A model generated the notes under the pieces. It was not told the origin of the DNA, ran no database searches, and saw only the letters and a list, made by a program, of their open reading frames with translations. Positions 1 through 6,555 of a DNA stretch of 11,826 nucleotides are shown here, piece by piece. The stretch is from positions 1 through 11,826 of the forward strand of contig JAUPTP010000026.1 in NCBI GenBank assembly GCA_030918015.1. The letters run 5' to 3'. The stretch comes from Pseudomonadota bacterium. Its GTDB lineage: Bacteria; Pseudomonadota; Gammaproteobacteria; Burkholderiales; Burkholderiaceae_C. Positions within the stretch are counted from its first letter, which is position 1; each line of letters begins with the position of its first letter. The position numbers and the translations under genes were made by a program.

Positions 1-1577
1 GGGCCGTGACCGCGGCCGCGCGGGGCCGGACGGCCGCCGCCGAAGCCGCCACGCGGGCCGCTGCGGTCATCGAAGCGGCGCTCGCCGTCGAAGCGCGGGG
101 CGCCTTCCTGGCGACGCGGGCCCTGGCCGCGCGGGCCGTCATGACGGGGCTCGCCACGGAATTCCGGACGGCCTTCGCCACGCGGGGCCTCGAAGCGAGG
201 CGCATCGAAGCGCGGAGCCGAGTCGAAGCGCGGTGCTGCATCGAAGCCGCCACGGCGCGGTGCACCGTCCATCGGACGGGCGAAGCCGTAGCCGCCGCGC
301 TCGCCGCCGCGACCTTCCGGACGGCCACCGTGGCCGCGGTGCGGCGGGCGACCGGCACCGTCACGGCGCGGTGCGCGGCTGAACATTTCCGGCGCCGGGC
401 GCTTCGGCTCCAGGCCTTCCAGCGTGCCCACCGGGATCGACTGGGTGGTGAACTGCTGGATGCGGCGGATCATGCCGACATCGCGGCGCTCGGCCAGCGT
501 GATCGCGCGGCCCGAGCGGCCGGCGCGGCCGGTGCGGCCGATGCGGTGCACATAGTCCTCGGCCTTCATCGGCAGGCCGAAGTTGATGACATGGCTGATG
601 GTCGGCACGTCGATGCCGCGCGCGGCGACGTCGGTGGCCACCAGGATGCGCAGCTCGCCGCGGCGCAGCGCCATCAGCGTGCGGTTGCGACGGCCCTGCG
701 GCATGCCGCCGTGCAGCGGTGCGACCGCATGGCCCATGTCGTACAGATGGGCGGCCAGCTCGTCGGCATCGCGCTGGGTGCTGGTGAAGATCACCGCCTG
801 CTGCATCTCGGTGCTGGTCAGCAGGTTCTCGAGCAGCGCCGACTTGTGGTCCAGGTCATCGGCCCACAGCAGCTGCTGCTCGATGTTGGCGTGGCTGTCG
901 GTGTGGTTGGCGACCTCGATGCGCTGGGCATCGTCCTTCAGGATCTGGTCGGCCAGACGACCGACCTGACCGGCGAAGGTCGCGCTGACCATCACGGTCT
1001 GGCGGCCGGCGGGCAGGGATTCGGCGATGCGCTCGATGTCCTCGATGAAGCCCATGTCGAGCATGCGGTCGGCTTCGTCCAGGATCAGCATCTCGACCTG
1101 GCCCAGGATGGCCTTGCCGCTGTCGAGGTGGTCGATCAGGCGGCCCGGGGTGGCGATCAGCAGATCGATCGGACCGCGCAGCGCGGCCAGCTGGGCGCCG
1201 TAGGGCACGCCGCCGACGACGGTGGCGACCTTCAGGTGCGGGATGTGGCTGCCGTAGGTGACCGCGGCCTTGGAGACCTGGATGGCCAGCTCGCGGGTCG
1301 GGGCCAGCACCAGCACGCGCGGACCTTGCGGCGGCTGGCCGCGCAGCGGGCGGCGGCTCGCGGCCGGATTGGCTTCGCGGGCGGCCAGCACGCGCTCGAG
1401 CGCCGGCAGCACGAAGGCGGCGGTCTTGCCGCTGCCGGTGTTGGAGCACACGCGCAGATCCGCGCCGGTCATCGCGGCGGGAATGGTCTGCGCCTGCACG
1501 TCGGTCGGGTTCTCGTAGCCGGCAGCGGTGACGGCTTGCAGGATGGCCTCGTTCAGGCCCAGGGTCGAAAAGCTCAT
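1..1577 (-). CDS. DEAD-box ATP-dependent RNA helicase (RhlE-like), 3' end outside window
   Basis: This is a superfamily 2 RNA helicase that uses ATP to unwind or remodel RNA, in this family usually in ribosome assembly, mRNA turnover or cold adaptation. The core motifs are visible: Walker A SNTGSGKT at residues 45-52, PTRELA, TPGR, DEAD at 167-170, SAT at 198-200, the ARGID motif, and HRIGRTGR at 344-351. After the core (from about residue 387) comes a tail of about 140 residues rich in Arg, Gly and Pro. It contains RGG-type elements and a tandem APRFD/APRFE repeat, typical of RNA-binding disordered tails. The frame is open to the window edge, so the C-terminus is missing. The ATG at 1577 is preceded by GGATGAGAG, a plausible ribosome binding site. 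It is divergent from mgsA. The core resembles RhlE-type enzymes, but paralogues are common in Burkholderiales, so no symbol is assigned. Confidence 0.95.
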   Translation of the reverse strand, partial: MSFSTLGLNEAILQAVTAAGYENPTDVQAQTIPAAMTGADLRVCSNTGSGKTAAFVLPALERVLAAREANPAASRRPLRGQPPQGPRVLVLAPTRELAIQVSKAAVTYGSHIPHLKVATVVGGVPYGAQLAALRGPIDLLIATPGRLIDHLDSGKAILGQVEMLILDEADRMLDMGFIEDIERIAESLPAGRQTVMVSATFAGQVGRLADQILKDDAQRIEVANHTDSHANIEQQLLWADDLDHKSALLENLLTSTEMQQAVIFTSTQRDADELAAHLYDMGHAVAPLHGGMPQGRRNRTLMALRRGELRILVATDVAARGIDVPTISHVINFGLPMKAEDYVHRIGRTGRAGRSGRAITLAERRDVGMIRRIQQFTTQSIPVGTLEGLEPKRPAPEMFSRAPRRDGAGRPPHRGHGGRPEGRGGERGGYGFARPMDGAPRRGGFDAAPRFDSAPRFDAPRFEAPRGEGRPEFRGEPRHDGPRGQGPRRQEGAPRFDGERRFDDRSGPRGGFGGGRPAPRGRGHG

Positions 1578-1593
1578 TTGAATACTCTCATCC

Positions 1594-1610
1594 GGCGCCA
1601 CTCGGGCGCC
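1594..1610 (-). promoter_or_regulatory. GC hairpin immediately upstream of helicase RBS
   Basis: GGCGCC at 1594-1599 and again at 1605-1610 (the hexamer is its own complement) form a 6-bp stem with a 5-base loop. The hairpin ends 16 bases before the helicase ATG, just outside the GGATGAGAG ribosome binding region. It could influence translation initiation, and RNA helicase genes are often controlled through their leaders. Short GC stems are frequent by chance in such GC-rich DNA. Confidence 0.4.
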
Positions 1611-1621
1611 ATTCGGCAGGG

Positions 1622-1652
1622 GTTTCCGGCTCGCCTCGGGCGAGGTGGAAAC
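1622..1652 (-). promoter_or_regulatory. Long stem-loop in helicase 5' leader
   Basis: The arms GTTTCCGGCTCGCC and GGCGAGGTGGAAAC pair over about 14 positions, with one mismatch and one wobble or mismatch, around a 3-base loop. It sits 45-75 bases upstream of the helicase start. It lacks a T-run on either side, so it is not an ordinary intrinsic terminator. It is more likely a leader structure or a symmetric protein-binding site. Confidence 0.45.
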
Positions 1653-1852
1653 ACGAGATGGCAGGCCGGCGAAGGCAAAGGCGCATCATCCGCATGGCGC
1701 CTGGCTCGCGGTCGGTACAGGGGATTGGAAAATCAAGCCTGCCGGGGTCGAATAGCATCGCCGCCGACCGCGCCTGCAGCCCCGCAGTCGCCGATCCTGT
1801 CGAAGGATCCGTCTGCCGGAGGATGAGGGGAAAGAGGAAGGTCAGAGGGGAT

Positions 1853-1871
1853 GAACGAAAGGCTGTCGTTC
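1853..1871. repeat. Short inverted repeat (GAACGA/TCGTTC)
   Basis: GAACGA at 1853-1858 and TCGTTC at 1866-1871 are perfect complements separated by 7 bases. The position is 166-184 bases upstream of the mgsA start. It could be an operator half-site pair, but no matching regulator is visible in the window. Confidence 0.3.
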
Positions 1872-1895
1872 GAGGGCGTTCGGCCCGCTGCAACA

Positions 1896-1932
1896 GCAGT
1901 CCACGATTGTAGAGCATTCCCTGATGGACTGC
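1896..1932. repeat. Inverted repeat GCAGTCCA/TGGACTGC upstream of mgsA
   Basis: GCAGTCCA (1896-1903) and TGGACTGC (1925-1932) are perfect 8-base complements separated by 21 bases. The centres are 29 bases apart, not a clean multiple of the helical repeat. The enclosed segment is comparatively AT-rich. It lies about 105-140 bases upstream of mgsA and could be an operator or a leader hairpin. No T-run follows on either strand. Confidence 0.35.
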
Positions 1933-2004
1933 ACGACTCTCTCCTGATCTCTCTGAAGAAGGAACCGGGCCTGTAACTGCGGGTCGATAGCATCCGTGCT
2001 GATC

Positions 2005-2020
2005 CCGGCCACCGGGCCGG
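2005..2020 (+). promoter_or_regulatory. GC hairpin immediately upstream of mgsA start
   Basis: CCGGCC (2005-2010) and GGCCGG (2015-2020) form a perfect 6-bp stem with loop ACCG, ending 16 bases before the mgsA ATG. The 16 bases between hairpin and start contain no good Shine-Dalgarno sequence. The divergent helicase gene has a 6-bp GC hairpin at the same 16-base distance from its start. This may be functional or a product of high GC. Confidence 0.35.
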
Positions 2021-2036
2021 ACGAAACGGCTTGCCC

Positions 2037-2441
2037 ATGACTTCGATCCCGACATCCCACTCCCTGCTGCGCATCGCCCTGATTGCGCATGACGGTCGCA
2101 AGGACCAGATGATTGCGCTGGCCCGCGAGTTCGCGCCGCGTCTGCAGGCGTGCCGCATCTGTGCCACCGGCACGACCGGTGGACGGCTGGAGAGCGAGGT
2201 GGGTCTTGAGGTGGAGCGGCTGCTGAGCGGCCCGCTCGGGGGCGACCTGCAGATCGGCGCCCGGCTGGCCGTGGGCGAGGTCGATGCGGTGGTCTTTCTG
2301 CGCGACCCGATGACGCCTCAGCCTCACGAGCCTGACATCAATGCGCTGGTGCGGGCCTGTGACGTGCACGATGTGCCGTGCGCGACCAACGCCAGCACGG
2401 CCCGCCTGCTGCTGGAGCAGATGCTGCCGCGCTCGGCCTGA
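2037..2441 (+). CDS. mgsA: Methylglyoxal synthase
   Basis: MgsA is a cytosolic enzyme that converts dihydroxyacetone phosphate to methylglyoxal and phosphate, a bypass of lower glycolysis used when sugar phosphates build up. The 134-residue protein is slightly shorter than the 152-residue E. coli enzyme and is complete. It shows IALIAHDG near the N-terminus with the conserved Lys22, the phosphate-binding TGTTG (residues 44-48), SGPLGGD with catalytic Asp70 (E. coli Asp71), and [11 protein letters not shown] with His97 and Asp100 (E. coli His98 and Asp101). The closing CATNASTA also matches the family. One difference is Leu where SGPLGGDQQIG is usual. The ATG at 2037 is preferred over a TTG two codons upstream because family members begin close to the first strand. 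The upstream Shine-Dalgarno sequence is weak. It stands alone on this strand and converges on the next gene with a 6-base gap. Confidence 0.96.
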   Translation: MTSIPTSHSLLRIALIAHDGRKDQMIALAREFAPRLQACRICATGTTGGRLESEVGLEVERLLSGPLGGDLQIGARLAVGEVDAVVFLRDPMTPQPHEPDINALVRACDVHDVPCATNASTARLLLEQMLPRSA

Positions 2442-2447
2442 ACGCGG

Positions 2448-2942
2448 TCAGTCGAGCGTCTGGCGCAGCAGCTGGCCCAGGCGCGTCCCATCGACGGTGC
2501 GGGCGGCACCGAAGCCGGCGATCTGGCGAGCCTCGAGCAGGCGCAGCCGCGCCAGCGCGAAGTCCGGCAGCTCGGTCAGCATGCCGGCCGAGGGATGGCG
2601 CGCCAGGTAGGTCTGCAGGCCCTGCCGCGCCGCTTCGCTGCCCGGCTCCGGCCAGCGGGCCTCGACGGTCAGGGTCACGCGCGGCAGGGCGTGCACCGTG
2701 TCGGTCTGATCCTCGCTCGCACAGACCAGCACGCTGGCGCGTGGCTGCGCGTGCAGCTGCCGGGTGTGTGCGGCCAGGCCGCTGACGAGGATCAGCAGGT
2801 CCGGCCCGCCGGCCTCCACCGCATAAGGAACCATGGACACGGCAGGAAGGCCGGCGTCGTCGAGCGTGGCCAGTGCTGCGGTGCTGCGGCTCGTGAGCAG
2901 CAGCACCAGCAGCCGGTCCAGTCGATTGACGTGATCGTCCAC
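2448..2942 (-). CDS. HugZ/HutZ-like pyridoxamine-phosphate-oxidase-fold protein
   Basis: This 164-residue protein belongs to the split beta-barrel FMN/heme-binding group that includes HutZ and HugZ heme-degrading proteins. Visible family features are the N-terminal AALATLDDAGLPAVSMVPYAV region (residues 22-42), a central barrel with SGLAAHTRQL, and the C-terminal DFALARL...IAGFGAA segment (about 128-147). The start is GTG at 2942, because no other start is available in the frame and the preceding gene ends 13 bases earlier. The Shine-Dalgarno sequence is poor, so translation may be coupled to that gene. The protein ends at residue 164 and its last histidine is His116. HutZ uses a histidine near its C-terminus as heme ligand, so heme-oxygenase activity is uncertain and an FMN or other cofactor role is possible. 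It is probably co-transcribed with the Tim44-like gene. Confidence 0.85.
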   Translation of the reverse strand: MDDHVNRLDRLLVLLLTSRSTAALATLDDAGLPAVSMVPYAVEAGGPDLLILVSGLAAHTRQLHAQPRASVLVCASEDQTDTVHALPRVTLTVEARWPEPGSEAARQGLQTYLARHPSAGMLTELPDFALARLRLLEARQIAGFGAARTVDGTRLGQLLRQTLD

Positions 2943-2955
2943 GCTGCTGCCGGGC

Positions 2956-3918
2956 TCAGTGGCCTTGCTGGATGCCGGCGATGAGCCAGGTGCCGTCGGT
3001 GGCGCCGCGCTCGCGCATCAGGTGCCAGACCTCGTCGAACGGGGCGGCCTGCTGGCCAGCCTCCTCGCGGATCAGGCCGCTGTAGCGCACGCTGACGACA
3101 TCGCGCGCGTCTTCCCGCACGAAGTCGATCGCCTCGGCGCGCACCTCGACCACATCGGTCTCCTGGGCGGCGCCCCGGCGGTCCTGCAGGTCGACGCGGA
3201 TGGCGGCGAACATCTCGGGCGTCGTGAAGCGGCGCAGGTCGTCCAGGTCGGCGCGGTCGTTGGCGGCCTGCATGCGGATGAAGATCATCCGCGCCGCGCG
3301 TTCGAAGCCGGCGCGGTCGAAATCGGCCGGCAGCGCAGCGGCGGATTCGCCGGCGAAGCTGGCGGCGGCGCTGCCGGGCAGGCCGGTCGTCGCGGACGAG
3401 GCGGTCGGCCAGCGCACCTCATGGCTGCCGCGCTGCATCGGGGCGCCCGGATCCGGCTGGCCTGCAGCACCTGCACCGGCCCAGGCCGGGCCGCCGGTCG
3501 CCGGACGGCGGTTGCGGTTCATCAGCCAGCGCACGGCGAAGACCGCCAGCATGGCCAGCAGGGCGATCATCATCATGTCGGCGAAGGCCTCGCCCAGACC
3601 GAAGTGGCTCAGCAGGGCGGCGATGCCCAGGCCGGCGGCCAGTCCGGCCAGCGGGCCGAGCCACGAGCGCTTGCCCGCGGCCGCCGCTCCGGTGGCCGCG
3701 GCCGCGCCGGGCAGGGCCTGCTGCTGCATCGGAGCCTGCGCCGGCGTGCCCGGCTGGGACTGGGGCGGCGTCTGCGCCGGCGGCGTGCTGCGGGAAGGCA
3801 GGCTGCGCTGCATGCCGGACGAGCCGCCTCCGCCCAGGCGCTTGGCCTCGGCGAGCGTCGGTGCCAGGGCGGTGGACAGGGCGATCACGCACACGGCGGT
3901 GCGCAGGAAGGTCTTCAT
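2956..3918 (-). CDS. Tim44-like domain membrane protein, secreted or inner-membrane anchored
   Basis: This is a 320-residue envelope protein with a C-terminal Tim44-like domain (about residues 198-318), a fold shared with the mitochondrial import subunit. Its role in bacteria is not well defined. The N-terminus is a typical signal peptide (MKTFLRTAV, hydrophobic core, cleavage near AEA/KR), followed by the KRLGGGGSSGMQRS motif common in these proteins. A Pro/Gln/Ala-rich linker (about 40-80) leads to two hydrophobic segments (about 86-106 and 113-133) and another disordered linker. The ATG at 3918 is chosen because the signal peptide begins there; the frame is open to 3978, but the extra 20 residues look non-coding. 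The hugZ-like gene starts 13 bases after its stop, so the two likely form an operon. No function is assigned beyond the domain. Confidence 0.9.
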   Translation of the reverse strand: MKTFLRTAVCVIALSTALAPTLAEAKRLGGGGSSGMQRSLPSRSTPPAQTPPQSQPGTPAQAPMQQQALPGAAAATGAAAAGKRSWLGPLAGLAAGLGIAALLSHFGLGEAFADMMMIALLAMLAVFAVRWLMNRNRRPATGGPAWAGAGAAGQPDPGAPMQRGSHEVRWPTASSATTGLPGSAAASFAGESAAALPADFDRAGFERAARMIFIRMQAANDRADLDDLRRFTTPEMFAAIRVDLQDRRGAAQETDVVEVRAEAIDFVREDARDVVSVRYSGLIREEAGQQAAPFDEVWHLMRERGATDGTWLIAGIQQGH

Positions 3919-4014
3919 CGTGGTCTCGATCGGCGTGGGGTGGAACACGTCAGATGAGAGTGGGATTCGAGGAATCAAGTTCCCCGCCCGTCCTGGGGAT
4001 CGCCGGGGGGCAGG

Positions 4015-4245
4015 TCACAGCGGTGGCGCGTGGACGCGGATGCGCACGGCCGCCGCCTCGACGATCACTTCCTGGCCCGCGCGGATCTTGCAGGTCTTGC
4101 GGGATTCGGGCTGGCCGTCCACCCGGACCTGGCCGTCGGCCACCAGCATCTTGGCGGCCCCGCCGCTGTGGGCGACGGCCGTGGCCTTGAGCAGCGCATC
4201 GAGCGGGATGAAGTCCCCGCGCAGTTCGAAATCGATCAGGTTCAT
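4015..4245 (-). CDS. Small S4-domain RNA-binding protein (YbcJ-like)
   Basis: This 76-residue protein is almost entirely one S4 RNA-binding fold. It shows the helix-turn segment IPLDALLKATAVAHSGG followed by AKMLVADGQVRVDG and a Lys/Arg-containing strand pair (ESRKTCKIRAGQEVIV). The size and layout match the free-standing S4 proteins of the YbcJ type, thought to bind structured RNA such as rRNA. The ATG at 4245 is the natural start. The gene lies 28 bases after the stop of the upstream deacetylase on the same strand, so it may be the last gene of that transcript even though its role is unrelated. The next leftward gene starts 96 bases on, and I see no clear terminator in that gap. Confidence 0.88.
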   Translation of the reverse strand: MNLIDFELRGDFIPLDALLKATAVAHSGGAAKMLVADGQVRVDGQPESRKTCKIRAGQEVIVEAAAVRIRVHAPPL

Positions 4246-4273
4246 CGCCCGATGGTAGCCGCTGCTCGTGGGC

Positions 4274-6481
4274 TCATCGCTGCGCGGCGATGAACTTCAG
4301 CGTGGTGCCGCTGTTGGCGGTGACGATCCAGTGGGTGCTGTCGTAGCCGACCTGGCCGGCGCCGCTGGTGATCACCGGCAGCCAGTACTTGTCGCGCGGC
4401 AGCAGCCAGGTCATGTCCTTGAGCGAGCTGGCGTGGCTGGCGCTGAAGCTGGAGAAGCCATAGCTGCTGGAGGCGCTCCACTGCACGCCCAGGCGGCGGT
4501 TGCCGAACTGCGCCATCTCCGTCATGGTGTACCACTTGAAGCGGCCCAGCGCCTGCAGCGTGTCGGCGCGGGTGAGCAGCGGGGCCAGCGCGTTCAGGTG
4601 GCCGCGCGCGCCCGGCGGATGGTTGTAGAACATCCGGTTGGTGCGCTGGTTGACGACGAAGCTCTGCAGGTCCAGCAGCCACTGGCCCGACTGCGTGTCG
4701 GTGATGCCGAACTCGTCGAACTCCTCGAAGGTGGCGTACTTGCCCTGCGGCACGATGGGGAAGCTCCACATCGACTGCGTCAGCCGGTTGCCCGCACGCC
4801 ACGAGCGCACGCTGGCCGCGCCGGTGTCGCCGACGAAGTACATGCCCTGGATGCCGCGGTTCTCCAGCCAGTTGACCGCCCAGGTCGGGTTGTTGCCCTG
4901 CGGGGCCGAGTATTCGGTGGCCCGCTTGCCGCTCAGGCGGTCGACGGCCGCGTGGTTGAGCTCCAGCCACGGCAGGTAGGTGGCGGCGTTGTCCTCGTTG
5001 GCGCCCAGGCCGTAGAGGTCGTGGTTCCAGCCGCCGTGCGAGCCGATCTGGTGACCGACCGCCAGATCGCGGATGCGCTTGAACTGGGTCTGCGAGGCGC
5101 TGTTGCTGTCCAGGCTCATGCCCTTGCCATCACCCAGCGCGACGGTGTCCACGCCGGCGGTGAAGTGGATCGAGAAGGGGCCGCGCTGCAGCACGCTCGT
5201 CGAGTCCAGCAGGTACTTGACGTCGCTGTTGAGGTCGTCGCCGTCATCGACATGCCAGTTGTAGATCAGCCCGCCCTTGCCGCGCGGCTGCACCGACATC
5301 GTCGGCAGCTTGACCACATCGCGCGCGAAGGCGTCGAGGAAGCCGTGCAGCGGCGCCGAGTCGGTGCCCACGGCCTTGAAGTAGCCCAGCGGCAGGTTGA
5401 CGAACAGCACCTGGCCGCTGCCCACGTTGCGCGTGCCCGCCACCAGACCGTGGTCGGGCGAGGACAGCCAGACGTTGCCGCTGAAGGTGCCGGTGGTGAC
5501 GTAGCTGAAGTAGTCGACGTAGCCGTAGCCGTAGGTGCTGATCGCCTGCGGCGTGGCGTCGCTGGCGCTGGCGGTGCCGGTCTGGTCGATGTAGCTGGTG
5601 CCCGACAGCAGCGCGCGCAGGAAGTCGGTGGTGACCGCCGCCGAGCCCAGCGAGAGCAGCGGCAGCGTCGTGCTGGCCGCGCTCACCTTGGTCGACAGGC
5701 TGACGCTGGGCACCGGCAGCGCGTTCAGGCCCAGCAGGCTGCGCACCGCCAGCGTCTGGCGCTTGCGCACATTCAGCGAGCTGGCGTCGATGCGCTTCAT
5801 GGCGCGCGCCATGATGGCCGACTGCATGTGGCGGGTGCCGCCGGGGTCGCTGGCACTGGCCGGCACGAAGGTGGTGGTGCTGCTGGTGCCGGCCGCGCTG
5901 CTGGCGGCCGTGTAGGGCAGGTACTTGCCCGGCGGCAGCGAGAGCTTCTCCATCCGCGCCTTGGTGCCGATGACCGGCCCGAAGCCGACGACGCGGTCGC
6001 GCAGGCCGTCGTAGAGCGTGTAGTCCACGCCCACCAGGTCGGAGAAGCGCGACTTGGTCGGCGCGTAGAAGCCCGCCTCGGTCAGCGCACCGGCGTCATA
6101 GACCAGCATGAGCTTGCCGCCCAGGTTGGCGTACTGCTTGACCGCGGCCACCACCGCGTCGCTGGCCTTGACATGGGCGCTGTCGGGCATGATCAGGCCG
6201 GCGATCTTCGCCGCCGAGCTGCTGCCCAGCGCGAGGAACTGCGCGTTGGTCAGGGTCTGCAGCTTCACGCCCTCCTCGGCGGCGGAGTCGGTCCAGACCT
6301 TGACCGGCCAGCTCGTGGCGACCGCATCATCGGGCACCAGCAGCACCAGCGTGTCGCGCGACTGCGCGGCCGCCGGCAGGCCGATCAGGCCGGCGATCAC
6401 CAGCGGGGCCAGCCGGGCGGAGCGGCGCCAGATCGTGCGGATCATTCCGGCCAGGCCGGAGGGGCGGGAAGTCGGTTTCAT
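4274..6481 (-). CDS. Large secreted polysaccharide deacetylase-like protein (NodB/CE4-related), paralogue 1
   Basis: This 735-residue protein is predicted to be exported and to remove acetyl groups from an N-acetylated polysaccharide. A signal peptide ends near PAAAQS (about residue 40). A Rossmann-like domain (about 43-170) follows, containing AGLIMPD and GGKLMLVYDAGAL, resembling glutamine-amidotransferase-like domains. A Ser/Thr/Ala-rich middle leads to the NodB-like region. That region has NWHVDDG (Asp412, Asp413), SHGGWNHD (His482, His487), YSAPQGN (524-530) and a C-terminal-side NHPPG with His621. These line up with NodB motifs 1, 2, 3 and 5, but the metal-binding histidines are spaced H-x4-H instead of the usual H-x3-H. 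A beta-rich C-terminal domain (about 660-735) ends the protein. The start is ATG at 6481, at the signal peptide; the frame is open far upstream through the neighbouring gene, but that part is a shadow. The C-terminal half is clearly paralogous to the gene at 10668-11826. The deacetylase assignment is strong at fold level; the substrate is inferred. Confidence 0.85.
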   Translation of the reverse strand: MKPTSRPSGLAGMIRTIWRRSARLAPLVIAGLIGLPAAAQSRDTLVLLVPDDAVATSWPVKVWTDSAAEEGVKLQTLTNAQFLALGSSSAAKIAGLIMPDSAHVKASDAVVAAVKQYANLGGKLMLVYDAGALTEAGFYAPTKSRFSDLVGVDYTLYDGLRDRVVGFGPVIGTKARMEKLSLPPGKYLPYTAASSAAGTSSTTTFVPASASDPGGTRHMQSAIMARAMKRIDASSLNVRKRQTLAVRSLLGLNALPVPSVSLSTKVSAASTTLPLLSLGSAAVTTDFLRALLSGTSYIDQTGTASASDATPQAISTYGYGYVDYFSYVTTGTFSGNVWLSSPDHGLVAGTRNVGSGQVLFVNLPLGYFKAVGTDSAPLHGFLDAFARDVVKLPTMSVQPRGKGGLIYNWHVDDGDDLNSDVKYLLDSTSVLQRGPFSIHFTAGVDTVALGDGKGMSLDSNSASQTQFKRIRDLAVGHQIGSHGGWNHDLYGLGANEDNAATYLPWLELNHAAVDRLSGKRATEYSAPQGNNPTWAVNWLENRGIQGMYFVGDTGAASVRSWRAGNRLTQSMWSFPIVPQGKYATFEEFDEFGITDTQSGQWLLDLQSFVVNQRTNRMFYNHPPGARGHLNALAPLLTRADTLQALGRFKWYTMTEMAQFGNRRLGVQWSASSSYGFSSFSASHASSLKDMTWLLPRDKYWLPVITSGAGQVGYDSTHWIVTANSGTTLKFIAAQR

Positions 6482-6555
6482 GGTCGTCTGCGCTTTCTCT
6501 CGTTGTGGTTTCAGGTTCCAGGGGAAAAGACAGGCGGGCCGGGCGGGCTCCGGCG

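Larger units (their letters stand above)
1578..2036. other. Divergent intergenic region between helicase and mgsA
   Basis: This 459-base spacer separates two divergently transcribed genes and must hold both promoters and both leaders. I could not identify a convincing -35/-10 pair on either strand. The short open frames in it lack family features and are treated as noise. It contains at least five inverted repeats: 1594-1610, 1622-1652, 1853-1871, 1896-1932 and 2005-2020. None is followed by a T-run, so none is called a terminator. The part from about 1890 to 2000 is less GC-rich than its surroundings, which fits a promoter-bearing segment for mgsA. Confidence 0.6.

Noticed and set aside
6..1826. 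606-codon open frame on the + strand, antisense to the helicase
   Set aside because: It is a shadow of the helicase reading frame: Ala/Arg/Gly/Asp-rich with no family motifs, while the opposite strand has all DEAD-box motifs. Long antisense frames are expected at this GC content.
1846..2173. Short frames in the divergent spacer as possible small proteins
   Set aside because: They overlap mgsA or the leaders, have no ribosome binding site or hydrophobic or domain pattern, and their composition fits non-coding sequence.
3919..3978. 20-residue N-terminal extension of the Tim44-like protein
   Set aside because: It would bury the signal peptide behind a polar segment. The ATG at 3918 gives a normal exported N-terminus.
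3960..4014. Possible terminator from C-rich and G-rich runs after the S4 gene
   Set aside because: The best pairing has mismatches and no T-run follows, so it is not distinguishable from GC-rich background.
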